Positions 31,870-39,913 of a DNA stretch of 64,000 nt are shown piece after piece. Made by a program: the position numbers and the translations under genes. Below the pieces are notes generated by a model. That model made no database searches. It was not told the origin of the DNA and saw nothing but the letters and a program-made list of their open reading frames with translations. The stretch spans positions 2,976,001 to 3,040,000 of the forward strand of contig NZ_CP114013.1 in the NCBI RefSeq assembly GCF_028416635.1, given 5' to 3'. The stretch's first letter is position 1, and the number at the start of each line of letters is the position of its first letter. Source of the DNA: Baekduia alba. Lineage in GTDB: Bacteria > Actinomycetota > Thermoleophilia > Solirubrobacterales > Solirubrobacteraceae.

Positions 31870-32814
31870 CTAGGCCGCTGCCCGCTCGCGTTCGCGCTCG
31901 TGCCAGGCGACGGTGCGGCGCAGGCCCTCGTCGAGGTCGACGCGCGGCGCCCAGCCGGTGACGCGGGTGAGCTTGGCGTGGGAGACGTGCTGGCGCGACG
32001 GTGGTGCCGGCGCCGGGTCGTAGCGGGCGTGCAGCGGGCGGGCGAGGACGCGCTCCAGCGTCTCGACGACCGCCCGGACGGACACGGGCCGGCCGGAGCC
32101 GGCGTTGAACGCCTCGCCGCGTGCGCCGGCCTGCGCGTCGTCGAGGGCGTCAGCGAGCGCCAGGGCGGCGCCGACGGCGTCGTCGACGTGCAGGAAGTCG
32201 CGCTCCGGCGTCCCGTCGGAGCGGATCTCGGGCGCGCGGCCGTCGAGCGCGGCGCCGATCAGCTCGGGCACGAGCCGCGACGTGTTGCGGTCGCCGCCGC
32301 CGTAGACGTTGGTCCAGCGCGCGGTCGCGACCGGCAGGCCGTGGTTCGGCCAGTAGGACCGCGCGACGAGATCCAGCGCCGCCTTGGAGATGTCATAGGG
32401 GTCGACCGGCGCCAGGAGCATGTCCTCCGTGTACGGCGGCACCGCCGACGGGCCGTAGGCCGTGACCGAGGAGGCGACGACCGCCCGCCGGACGCCCCGG
32501 CGCCGGGCGGCCTCGAGCACCGTGGTCGTCCCGATGATGTTGGTCGCGTACGTCGCGGCCGGGTCCTCGCGCGCGGCGCCCGCGATCGTCTGCGCGGCGA
32601 GGTGGAAGACCGTCGTCGCGCCGTGGGCGGCGATCGCGCGCTCCAGCAGCGGCTGGTCGCCGACGTCGCCGACCACGACCGCGCAGCGCGCGTCGATCGC
32701 GGCGGCGGCGGGATCGCGCGTCAGCGCGACGACGGGCTCGCCGCGCGCCAGCAGCACGTCGACGAGCCGCGAGCCGAGCAGGCCGGAGGCGCCGGTGACC
32801 AGGGTCGGGCTCAT
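31870..32814 (-). CDS. NAD-dependent epimerase/dehydratase (extended SDR)
   Basis: A 314-residue nucleotide-sugar-type SDR. TLVTGASGLLGSRLVDVLL (~3) is the NAD motif TGxxGxxG. VFHLAAQTI (~70) and ATYATNIIGTTTVLEAARRR follow. The catalytic residues are Ser in VASSVTAYG (~116) and YDISK (Tyr/Lys, ~140). RWTNVYGGGDRNTSRLVPEL and RDFLHVDDAVGA are typical of UDP-glucose 4-epimerases and GDP-mannose/dTDP-sugar dehydratases. Exact sugar unknown. It is divergent from phosphomannomutase with a 63-base gap, consistent with supply of activated sugars. Confidence 0.88.
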   Translation of the reverse strand: MSPTLVTGASGLLGSRLVDVLLARGEPVVALTRDPAAAAIDARCAVVVGDVGDQPLLERAIAAHGATTVFHLAAQTIAGAAREDPAATYATNIIGTTTVLEAARRRGVRRAVVASSVTAYGPSAVPPYTEDMLLAPVDPYDISKAALDLVARSYWPNHGLPVATARWTNVYGGGDRNTSRLVPELIGAALDGRAPEIRSDGTPERDFLHVDDAVGAALALADALDDAQAGARGEAFNAGSGRPVSVRAVVETLERVLARPLHARYDPAPAPPSRQHVSHAKLTRVTGWAPRVDLDEGLRRTVAWHERERERAAA

Positions 32815-32877
32815 GCGGGCGCGAAGGATGTCAGGTGGCACGCCGCTGCGGTGGGGACCGTGAGAGGATCTGACGCG

Positions 32878-34266
32878 ATGAACGTCCCTGCCGAGATCTT
32901 CAAGGCCTACGACATCCGCGGCATCCACGGCGACCAGCTGGGGCCCGACGCGGCCGAGCAGATCGGCCGCGCCTTCGCGCGGGTGATCGCCGAGCTGGAG
33001 GGCAAGCCGGTCTCCGAGCTGCGGCTCGGGCTGGGTCGCGACATGCGGCTCACGGCGCCCGAGATGGCCGCGCGCTACCGCGACGGGATGGTGGCCGAAG
33101 GGGCGTCGGTGGTCGACGCCGGCCAGGTCGGGACCGAGATGTTGTACTTCCTGGTCGGCTCACGCGGGCTCGACGGCGGCCTGATGTGCACCGCCTCGCA
33201 CAACCCCAAGGCCTACACCGGCGCCAAGCTCGTCAAGCGCGGCTCGATCGCGCTGAGCGGCGACGAGGGCATCCAGGACATCCGCCGGATGATCGAGCAC
33301 GGCCTGGGCGATCCGGCCAGCGGGCGGCCGGGCTCGGTCGAGGAGGTCGACGTCTACGCGGCGTTCCAGGCCGCCGCGCTCGAGACGATCGACGCGTCCA
33401 ACGTCAAGCCGCTCAAGGTCGTCGTCGACGGCGGCAACGGCATGGCCGGCCCGATGGCCGGGCCGATCCTCCGCGGCCTCGGGCTCGACCTCGTCGAGAC
33501 GTATTTCACCCCCGACGGCAACTTCCCCGACCACGAGCCCAACCCGTTGTTGGAGGAGAACCGGAAGTTCATCGTGGACAAGGTCGTGGCCGAGGGCGCC
33601 GACCTCGGCATCGCCTGGGACGGCGACGCCGACCGCTGCTTCTTCATCGACGACACCGGGCGGTTCGTCGACGGCGACTTCCTGACCGCGATCCTGGCCG
33701 AGCACCTGCTGGCCAAGCCGGGCAACGAGGGCGCCGACATCCTCTACGACGCACGCGCGTCCCGGGCCGTCGCCGACACCGTCGGCGCCGCCGGCGGCAT
33801 CGCGCACATCAACCGCGTCGGGCACGCGTTCTTCAAGACCCGGATGCGCGACGAGGGCGCGATCTTCGGCGGCGAGGTCTCCGGCCACTACTACTTCCAC
33901 GACTTCTACAACGCGGACTCGGGCACGCTGCCGGCGCTGCTGGTGCTGGAGAAGCTGAGCGTGGAGGGCAAGAAGCTGTCCGCGCTGCTGGAGCCCTACA
34001 AGAGCAAGTACTTCATCTCGGGGGAGATCAACTCCGAGGTCACCAACGGGCCGACCAAGATGGAGGAGCTCCAGGAGCACTACGGGTCGCTGCCGGGCGC
34101 GAAGGTCACGCACGTCGACGGCGTGTCGATCGACTTCGACGACTGGCACTTCAACGTCCGCCCGTCCAACACCGAGCCGCTGCTGCGCCTCACGCTGGAG
34201 TCGCTCGTCAGCGAGGCCGACATGGAGGCCAAGCGCGACGAGGTGCTGGGCCGGATCCGGGCGTGA
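32878..34266 (+). CDS. manB: Phosphomannomutase/phosphoglucomutase
   Basis: A 462-residue alpha-D-phosphohexomutase. Its four domains show the expected motifs: FKAYDIRGIHGDQLG (start), the phosphoserine loop CTASHNPKAYTGAK (~103), the metal loop WDGDADRCFFID (~245), the sugar loop GGEVSGHYYF (~333), and the phosphate-binding loop VRPSNTEPLLRLTLE (~425). It interconverts hexose 1- and 6-phosphates, feeding GDP-mannose or UDP-glucose. It ends in a GTGA overlap with the MBL-fold gene. Confidence 0.94.
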   Translation: MNVPAEIFKAYDIRGIHGDQLGPDAAEQIGRAFARVIAELEGKPVSELRLGLGRDMRLTAPEMAARYRDGMVAEGASVVDAGQVGTEMLYFLVGSRGLDGGLMCTASHNPKAYTGAKLVKRGSIALSGDEGIQDIRRMIEHGLGDPASGRPGSVEEVDVYAAFQAAALETIDASNVKPLKVVVDGGNGMAGPMAGPILRGLGLDLVETYFTPDGNFPDHEPNPLLEENRKFIVDKVVAEGADLGIAWDGDADRCFFIDDTGRFVDGDFLTAILAEHLLAKPGNEGADILYDARASRAVADTVGAAGGIAHINRVGHAFFKTRMRDEGAIFGGEVSGHYYFHDFYNADSGTLPALLVLEKLSVEGKKLSALLEPYKSKYFISGEINSEVTNGPTKMEELQEHYGSLPGAKVTHVDGVSIDFDDWHFNVRPSNTEPLLRLTLESLVSEADMEAKRDEVLGRIRA

Positions 34267-35261
34267 GCGCGGTGGGCGGCCCCTCGTCCGGCATCCACGT
34301 GCTGCCGGTCCCGACACCCTTTGCGGTCGGGCGCGTCAACTGCTACCTGATCGACGACGACCCGCTGACGCTGGTCGACACCGGGCCGAACTCCGGCACG
34401 TCGCTGACGGTGCTGGAGGCCGCGCTGGCCGAGCAGGGCCGCAGGATCGAGGACCTCGAGCGGATCGTGCTGACCCATCAGCACATCGACCACATCGGGC
34501 TCGCCAAGATCCTGGCCGACCGGTCCGGCGCCGAGGTCGTCGCGCTCGACGTCCTCGCGCCCTGGCTGGCCAACTACGGCACGGAGATCGAGGCCGACGA
34601 CGCGTTCGCCGAGCGGCTGATGGTGCGCAACGGGATCCCGCGCGAGATCGGCATCGCGCTGCGCGTGGTCACGGCGTCGTTCCGGGGCTGGGGCTCGGCG
34701 GTCCAGGTCACGCGCACGGTCGCCGAGGGCGACGTCCTGGAGTTCGCGTCGCGGTGCTGGCGCGTCCACCGCCGGCCGGGGCACTCGCCGTCGGACACCG
34801 TGTTCCACGACGAGGCCACCGGCGAGCTGATGGCCGGCGACCACCTCATCAAGCACATCTCGTCCAACCCGCTGATCTCGCGCCCGCTGGACGGCACCGC
34901 CGATCCGGACGAGCGCCCGCACGCGCTGCGCGACTACCTCGCGTCCCTGGCCCAGACGCGCGCGATGGACCTGGCGGTGGTCTACGCCGGGCACGGCGAC
35001 GTCGTCGAGGACCACCGCACGCTGATCGACGAGCGCTTCGCCGGCCACGAGCGGCGCGTGCGGAAGATCGCCGGGATCGTCGCCGAAGGGCCGAAGTCCG
35101 GCTTCGAGATCGCGCAGCAGATGTGGGGCAACGTCGCGGTGACCCAGGCGTTCCTGACGCTGTCGGAGGTGCTCGGCCACGTCGACCTGCTGCTGGAGCG
35201 CGGCGAGGTCGCCGAGGTCGAGGACGACGGCGTGGTGCGGTTTGCTGCGACCGGCGCGTGA
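34263..35261 (+). CDS. MBL-fold metallo-hydrolase
   Basis: A 332-residue metallo-beta-lactamase-fold protein. Zinc ligands: THQHIDHIG (HxHxDH, ~75), His in RRPGHSPSD (~170), Asp in LMAGDHLI (~190) and His in VYAGHGDVV (~240). After ~250 a C-terminal winged-helix-like region follows (SGFEIAQQMWGNVAVTQAFL, TLSEVLGHVDLLLERGEV), as in LACTB2/RNase-type hydrolases. It likely cleaves thioesters or phosphodiesters. GTG 34263 overlaps the manB stop. The next frame, a broken acetyltransferase, starts inside its 3' end. Confidence 0.9.
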   Translation: MSAVGGPSSGIHVLPVPTPFAVGRVNCYLIDDDPLTLVDTGPNSGTSLTVLEAALAEQGRRIEDLERIVLTHQHIDHIGLAKILADRSGAEVVALDVLAPWLANYGTEIEADDAFAERLMVRNGIPREIGIALRVVTASFRGWGSAVQVTRTVAEGDVLEFASRCWRVHRRPGHSPSDTVFHDEATGELMAGDHLIKHISSNPLISRPLDGTADPDERPHALRDYLASLAQTRAMDLAVVYAGHGDVVEDHRTLIDERFAGHERRVRKIAGIVAEGPKSGFEIAQQMWGNVAVTQAFLTLSEVLGHVDLLLERGEVAEVEDDGVVRFAATGA

Positions 35262-35683
35262 GGACGAGGCCGCGGCGGTCGCCGCGCTGGTCGAGGCGGC
35301 GTTCGCGCGGCACGTCGAGGCCGTCGGGCGCCGGCCGGCGCCGATGGGACGACGACCACGCGGCGCGGATCGCCGCCGGCCAGCAGTGGGTGCGCGACGG
35401 CGACGGCGGGCTGGTCTCCTCGATCGTCCTGGTCGACGCCGGCGACCACCTGATCGTCAACAACGTGGCGGTCGCGCCTTCCGCGCAGGGCCGCGGCCTG
35501 GGCCGGGACCTGCTCGCCTACGCCGAGGACGAGGCGCGCCGCCGTCACCTGCCCGAGATCCGGCTGCACACCAACGCGGCCATGGCCGACAACTTGCTGC
35601 TGTACCCCAAGTTGGGCTACGCGGAGGTCGGGCGCGAGACGCGCCACGGCTTCCACCGCGTGCTGTTCGTCAAGGCCCTCTGA
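35242..35683 (+). pseudogene. GNAT N-acetyltransferase interrupted by a +1 frameshift
   Basis: Two consecutive frames together give one complete GNAT protein of ~146 residues. From TTG 35242 the frame reads LLRPAREDEAAAVAALVEAA ... VGRRPAPM. After one extra G in GGG (35346-35348) the protein resumes in the next frame with DDDHAARIAAGQQWV, VAVAPSAQGRGLGRDLLAY (the acetyl-CoA loop Q/R-x-x-G-x-G/A), LHTNAAMADNLLLYPKLGY and ends at TGA 35683. Removing one G restores the whole domain, so this is either a recent frameshift or a sequencing error. It would be co-translated with the MBL gene (20-base overlap). Confidence 0.8.
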
Positions 35684-35725
35684 GGCCCCTCGCAAGGGCT
35701 GAGCGCGCCCAATAGCGAAGAGGCC

Positions 35726-35752
35726 TTGATGATAATACGCCGCGTTTATAGA
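35726..35752 (+). promoter_or_regulatory. Likely promoter of the secreted-protein gene
   Basis: An unusually AT-rich stretch holds TTGATG (35726-35731) and TATAGA (35747-35752) with a 15-base spacer, close to sigma-A consensus though the spacing is short. It lies ~40 bases upstream of ATG 35791. A strong ribosome-binding site, AAGGAG, sits at about 35775-35780 before that ATG. Confidence 0.45.
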
Positions 35753-35790
35753 GTGCGTGAACACCCCTCTCCAAAGGAGTAACCGTTCCT

Positions 35791-36402
35791 ATGCGCCTGT
35801 TCACCAGGAGCCTCGGCCTGCTCGCCGTCACGGCCGCGCTCGCCCTCGCCGCATCCGCGACCGCCTCGGCCACCACGGCGAGCATCTCGTCGCCCGGAGC
35901 CAAGGCCGGCACCACGACCGCTGCATGGAAGCTCGCCGTCCAGGGCTCCAGCAGCTCGGCGACCGTCACCTGCACCACCGCCAAGATCTACGCCACGCTG
36001 GGCAACGCCTCGGGCGCGCTGCCGCTGACGCTGTCCAACACCTACAAGCAGACCCTCAGCGGCTGCACCACCGCCGGCACCGCCACCACCGTCGGCTGCA
36101 CGAGCACCGCCGTGCTCAAGGCCACCGGGCTCTCGACGAACGGCGTCACCGCGCTGAGCCTGTCGTCGCTGAGCTGCACGGCCACGGTCAGCGGGTGCGG
36201 CAGCGCCAAGCTCACCGGGTCGCAGCCAGGCACGTACACCAACGGCCAGAGCCAGCTGACCCTCCCCGTCACGGGCCAGTCGCTCGCGGTGAGCGGCAGC
36301 ACGTGCTCGCTGATCCCCAACGGGACCGCGACGTCCTCGACCTCGACCGGCGCCGCGCTCTCCTACCTGATCGTGCCGCTGGTCGCCATCAGCGTGTATT
36401 GA
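35791..36402 (+). CDS. Secreted Ser/Thr-rich protein of unknown function
   Basis: A 203-residue protein with a clear Sec signal peptide (MRLFTRSLGLLAVTAALALA ... ASATASA, cleavage near residue 29). The mature part is rich in Thr, Ser, Ala and Gly, with six or more Cys (VTCTTAKIYATLG, LSGCTTAG, VGCTST, LSCTATVSGCGS, STCSLIPNG). It is probably a beta-rich extracellular protein with disulfides, and ends in a hydrophobic SYLIVPLVAISVY. I do not recognise a family. A consensus AAGGAG site precedes ATG. A hairpin follows the stop, and 160 bases beyond lies a degraded copy of part of this gene. Confidence 0.8.
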   Translation: MRLFTRSLGLLAVTAALALAASATASATTASISSPGAKAGTTTAAWKLAVQGSSSSATVTCTTAKIYATLGNASGALPLTLSNTYKQTLSGCTTAGTATTVGCTSTAVLKATGLSTNGVTALSLSSLSCTATVSGCGSAKLTGSQPGTYTNGQSQLTLPVTGQSLAVSGSTCSLIPNGTATSSTSTGAALSYLIVPLVAISVY

Positions 36403-36414
36403 TCCCCACCGCGC

Positions 36415-36446
36415 CGAGCGTCTCCGCCCTCCGCGGGCGGAGGCGC
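36415..36446 (+). terminator. Terminator-like hairpin, copy 1
   Basis: GCGTCTCCGCCC, loop TCCGC, GGGCGGAGGCGC: a 12-bp stem with one T-G pair, 16 bases after the stop of the secreted-protein gene. The 32-bp sequence recurs without change at 36656-36687 after the gene remnant. No T-run follows. Confidence 0.7.
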
Positions 36447-36560
36447 GAGGCGCCGGATCTCCTGGGCCGGTTGGCTTTGGTCTCCGGGCGTAGTCTGCTT
36501 ACAAATCCTGAGCGCTAACGGATTGCACGCACGTTCCCATCCCATCCAAGGAGACCTCGG

Positions 36561-36660
36561 CTGTCGGCGCTGAACTGCACGGCGTCGATCGGGGGCTGCG
36601 GCAGCGCCAGGATCACCGGCTCGCTGCCGGAGACGTTGAACAACGCGACCATCAACGAGC
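36561..36660 (+). pseudogene. Remnant of a duplicated secreted-protein gene
   Basis: Translation from 36561 gives LSALNCTASIGGCGSARITG followed by SLPETLNNATINE. This aligns with LSSLSCTATVSGCGSAKLTG SQPGTYTNGQSQL of the intact gene at 35791. Only ~33 codons of the middle/C-terminal part survive, with no signal peptide. AAGGAG, as in the intact gene's ribosome-binding site, stands at about 36548-36553 just before the remnant, so the 5' part of the duplicate appears deleted. The same hairpin follows both copies. The bases 36447-36547 hold nothing else I can name. Confidence 0.65.
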
Positions 36661-36687
36661 GTCTCCGCCCTCCGCGGGCGGAGGCGC
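36656..36687 (+). terminator. Terminator-like hairpin, copy 2
   Basis: Identical over 32 bases to the hairpin at 36415-36446. It is located at the end of the gene remnant and 14 bases before the stop of the convergent MOSC gene, so it may now terminate transcription from both sides. Confidence 0.7.
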
Positions 36688-36700
36688 TCCGAGGCACCGC

Positions 36701-37390
36701 TCAGGCATCCCCCACGGGATCGGTCAGCGGGAGCATGTTGAGCTCCACCAGCTTGGCCAGCGAGGCGCGCCACTGCTCGGCGAGCGCGCCGACGGCGACG
36801 ACGCGCTGCAGCGCCGGCGGGTCGTGGCGGTCGCGGTAGGTGACGCGCAGGACCTCGGCGACGGTGACGTCGCTGACGCGCTCGACCAGGTCGAGCGTGT
36901 CGCCGGCTCCGACCGTCCCGGGCTCCAGGACGCGGAGGTAGAAGCCGGCGATCATGTCGTAGGCCATCGTCCGGGTCACCGCCTTGCGCCCCCACCGCGC
37001 CGCGATCTTGAAGCACGGACCGCGCGGCTGGGAGACCTGGACGACGGCGCCGCCTTCGCCGCCCAAGGTGTAGGTGTCGCCGATGCAGACGTCGGTCTCC
37101 AGCGCGCCGGCCAGCGTCAGGTTCTCGCCGAAGGCGCCGAACGGCATGGCATCGCGCTCCAGCAGCGCCGCCCAGCGCGGGAAGTGCTCGGACGGGTAGC
37201 AGCAGACGGCCTTGTCGGGGCCGCCGTGGACGCGCAGGTCGGCCTGCTCGTCGCCGGCGAAGCCCAGCGGCGCGAGCGCGATCCGGCCGTCGACCGGCCG
37301 CTTGTCGATCGCGCTGGGCACGGCCCGGCCGCGCCACGGCAGCGCGGCCGCGCGGCCGACCTGGAGCGAGAGGACCCGCGCGCTGGTCAT
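36701..37390 (-). CDS. MOSC-domain protein (YiiM-like)
   Basis: A 229-residue MOSC protein. Family marks: LGFAGDEQADLRVHGGPDKAV (~43-63), YPSEHFPRW, FGENLTLAG (~88), VCIGDTYTLG, and the conserved Cys in VSQPRGPCFKIAAR (~125). A C-terminal helical part ends LNMLPLTDP. MOSC proteins bind molybdenum cofactor through the conserved Cys; YiiM relatives reduce N-hydroxylated compounds. It overlaps the upstream glycosyltransferase gene by 4 bases (ATGA), an unexpected operon partner. Confidence 0.88.
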   Translation of the reverse strand: MTSARVLSLQVGRAAALPWRGRAVPSAIDKRPVDGRIALAPLGFAGDEQADLRVHGGPDKAVCCYPSEHFPRWAALLERDAMPFGAFGENLTLAGALETDVCIGDTYTLGGEGGAVVQVSQPRGPCFKIAARWGRKAVTRTMAYDMIAGFYLRVLEPGTVGAGDTLDLVERVSDVTVAEVLRVTYRDRHDPPALQRVVAVGALAEQWRASLAKLVELNMLPLTDPVGDA

Positions 37391-38481
37391 CCGAGCACCG
37401 CGCTCATCGTCGCATCAACGCCGCGGGCCGTCGCGTCCCAGGTCAGCGGCGCGGCGCGCCGCGGGCCGGCGGCGCGGTAGGGGTCGGGGTCGTCGAGGGC
37501 GTGCTCCAGCGCGTCGGCGATCGCGCCGGCGTCGGTCGGGTCGACGAGCTGGGCGGCGGCGCCGCAGACCTCCGGCAGCGCGCCGCGGTCGGCGGCCACG
37601 ACCGGCACGCCGGCGGCCAGGGCCTCCAGCGCGGTGAGCCCGAAGCCCTCGTAGAGCGACGGGAGCACGAACGCGGCGGCGCCCGCGTACAGGCCGGGCA
37701 GCAGCGCGTCGTCGACGTGGCCGAGCGGCCGGACGCCGGCGGTGTCGGTCTCGCTGCGGAACTGCGGGCGGTCGCCGCCCGCGGCGACGAGGTCCACCCC
37801 GCGCGCGGCGAGCCGGCGGGCGGCGAGGTCGAGGACCGCGAGGTTCTTGCGCGCGGTGCGGCTGGCGACGGTCAGGACGTAGGGCCGCTCGGCCAGGCCG
37901 TGCGCGGCGCGGGCCGGGCCCGGGTCGGCGGCCGGCGTGAAGCGCGCGTCGACGCCGCCGGGCACGACGGCCACGCGCGCCGGGTCGACGCCGAGCAGGT
38001 CGACGACCTCGTCTCGGCTGAACGCCGACGGCGTCACGATCCGCGCCGCGTGGCGGGCGATGCGCGGCAGGACCATGCGCTGCCAGCGGACGTACAGCTC
38101 CGAGTACCAGCCGGGCTCGCGCAGCGGCGCGACGTCGTGCAGGACGACCACGGTCTTGCGCGAGGCCAGCGGCGCGAGGTTCGCCGGGCACAGGATCGCG
38201 CCGGCGCGCGCGGCCTGGACCGGCAGGACGAGCTGCTCCCAGGCATGCCCGGCCCGGTGCGCGAGCGCCGCCGGCGGCCGCGCGACCACGTACCGCGCCG
38301 GGTCGAGCGCCGGCAGCCGGGCGCTCAGCTCCCGCGCCCACCGCTCGACCCCGCCCAGCTCGGGCCGCGCCGCGGCCCGGGCGTCGATGACGACGCGCCC
38401 GCTCAGCGCTGCGCGCCCCCGCTCGGCCTGCCGTGCGCCGCGATCCGCATGCGTGCGAGTATGACGGGACCGGCGCCGCAA
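37387..38481 (-). CDS. Glycosyltransferase family 4 protein (GT-B)
   Basis: A 364-residue GT-B glycosyltransferase counted from TTG 38481. The donor half has the classical features: YVLTVASRTARKNLAVLDLA (~205), YAGAAAFVLPSLYEGFGLTA (E-x7-E like motif, ~285) and LEALAAGVPVVAADRGALPE. The acceptor half begins VVIDARAAARPELGGVERWA. The basic first ~28 residues (MRRRSRHTRTHADRG) look non-native, so the true start may be a CTG near 38400. It probably transfers a hexose from a nucleotide sugar to a glycan or lipid. Head-to-head with a secreted-protein gene, 32 bases apart. Confidence 0.85.
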   Translation of the reverse strand: MRRRSRHTRTHADRGARQAERGRAALSGRVVIDARAAARPELGGVERWARELSARLPALDPARYVVARPPAALAHRAGHAWEQLVLPVQAARAGAILCPANLAPLASRKTVVVLHDVAPLREPGWYSELYVRWQRMVLPRIARHAARIVTPSAFSRDEVVDLLGVDPARVAVVPGGVDARFTPAADPGPARAAHGLAERPYVLTVASRTARKNLAVLDLAARRLAARGVDLVAAGGDRPQFRSETDTAGVRPLGHVDDALLPGLYAGAAAFVLPSLYEGFGLTALEALAAGVPVVAADRGALPEVCGAAAQLVDPTDAGAIADALEHALDDPDPYRAAGPRRAAPLTWDATARGVDATMSAVLG

Positions 38482-38513
38482 CCTTCGCGTCGCCCGGCGC
38501 GTTGTTGTTGAAC

Positions 38514-39845
38514 ATGCGTCGCCTCCTCGCCCTCACCGTCGCCCTGCTCGCCGCCGCCTCCGGCTCGGCCTCCGCCGCGACGTGGACGGCGCCGCAGACG
38601 GTCTCCGCGCCGCACACGTTCGCCGGCCCGCTGCTGACGGCCACGACCTTCGACGGCTCGATGCTCGCCGCGTGGCCGTGGCAGGACAACATCGGCAACG
38701 ACGCGCTCGGCGGCGAGGGCACGGCGTCGCGCCCGTCGAGCCTCACCCCCGCGAGCTTCGGGCCCGAGCACGCGGCGCCGGACGGCGTCACCGCCATCGC
38801 GTCCTTCGCCCGCACCCAGGCGCTCGCGCTCGCCGCCCAGGGCCTGCCGAGCCGCTCGCCCGCGACCGGCGTGTTCCTCTCCCGCCTCAACGTCGCGTTC
38901 GGCCCGGCCGGCGGCGGCTTCGGCGCGACGCGCACGCTGGCGACCGTGCCGCTGGTCTCGACGCCGCGGCTCGCCACGTCGGGCTCGACCGCGCTCGTCA
39001 CCTGGATCGAGGTCACCAAGACCTCGACCGGGGCGATCCGCCGCGTCGTGCGGGCCATCGACCGCCGCGGCGGCGCCTGGGGCAAGCCCTACACCTTGTC
39101 CGGCCGGGGCCGCGCCGACGTCGTCTCCGCCGCGGCCGGCACCAACGGCGACCAGGTCGTGGCGTTCGTCCGCCAGGGCAAGGTGCTCGTCCGCGTCCGC
39201 CGGCCCGGCCACGGCTGGGGCGCGATCCGGACGCTCGCCACCGCCACCGGGCCGACGCAGTGGCTGCTCGGCACCGGCGTCAACGCTCGCGGCCAGGTCC
39301 GGGTCGTCTGGCGGCGCCACGAGCTGCGCGTGCGCACGGCGCTCGAGTCCTCCGCCCTGCTCGTCGGCCGCTCCACGTTCACCAAGGCGCAGACGCTCGT
39401 CGCCGACGGCGCGTCGTCGTTCCGCCTGGCCGAGACGCCGGAGGGCTGGGCGGTCGCCGACGTCGAGGGCTCCCGGCCGGTGCTGCACCGCACGACCGGC
39501 GGCAGCCAGTTCGCCGCCGGCCAGCCCGCCGCGCCGGCGCAGGGCGGGACCCGCGGCGCCGACGTCGTCTTCTCCCCTGCCGGCGGCCTCACGGTCGCGT
39601 GGGTCCAGCCGCTGGCCAACCAGGACAGCGACGGCGTCGCGCGCGCCGCGAGCTTCGCGAACGGCGCGTGGAGCGCGGTCGAGGACGTCTCTCCGCCCGA
39701 GGCCGTCCACGAGGTGCGCCTCGTAGCCGACGGGCGCGCCGGCCAGCCGGTCGCGCTCTGGACCGCGCGCCCGGACGGCACCGGCCCGGCGATCCCGACC
39801 GCGCAGATCCGAACCGTCGTGCGCAGCGCGCTGCGCCGGCCGTGA
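38514..39845 (+). CDS. Secreted protein with beta-propeller-like repeats
   Basis: A 443-residue exported protein. Signal peptide MRRLLALTVALLAAASGSAS-AAT at the N-terminus. The mature region has recurrent units of ~50 residues with ALVTWIEV, VVAFVRQGKV, VRVVWRRHEL, GLTVAWVQPL and PVALWTARP strands, each followed by a Gly/Asp turn. This resembles a six- or seven-bladed BNR-type propeller without the exact Asp-box. The function is unknown and I see no catalytic motif. ATG 38514 directly precedes the signal peptide; the frame is open upstream to 38433 but adds non-signal sequence. Confidence 0.75.
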   Translation: MRRLLALTVALLAAASGSASAATWTAPQTVSAPHTFAGPLLTATTFDGSMLAAWPWQDNIGNDALGGEGTASRPSSLTPASFGPEHAAPDGVTAIASFARTQALALAAQGLPSRSPATGVFLSRLNVAFGPAGGGFGATRTLATVPLVSTPRLATSGSTALVTWIEVTKTSTGAIRRVVRAIDRRGGAWGKPYTLSGRGRADVVSAAAGTNGDQVVAFVRQGKVLVRVRRPGHGWGAIRTLATATGPTQWLLGTGVNARGQVRVVWRRHELRVRTALESSALLVGRSTFTKAQTLVADGASSFRLAETPEGWAVADVEGSRPVLHRTTGGSQFAAGQPAAPAQGGTRGADVVFSPAGGLTVAWVQPLANQDSDGVARAASFANGAWSAVEDVSPPEAVHEVRLVADGRAGQPVALWTARPDGTGPAIPTAQIRTVVRSALRRP

Positions 39846-39913
39846 CGTTTGTCACGGGCAAACGCGTACTCGCACCACTTCCGCTCGTCCGGCCTTAAGG
39901 GGACCATCCGTCC

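Noticed and set aside
29620-34266. A 1548-codon open frame covering three genes
   Set aside because: Only the last part, from ATG 32878, is a real protein (phosphomannomutase). The upstream portion is an off-frame reading of the GGDEF-EAL gene and antisense of the epimerase.
36636-36839. A 67-aa open frame starting in the gene remnant
   Set aside because: It crosses the hairpin and reads antisense to the MOSC gene in a non-coding-like frame.
39846-39913. Small inverted repeat GTTTG...CAAAC upstream of the histidine kinase
   Set aside because: A 5-bp stem is too short to call an operator or terminator without comparative support.
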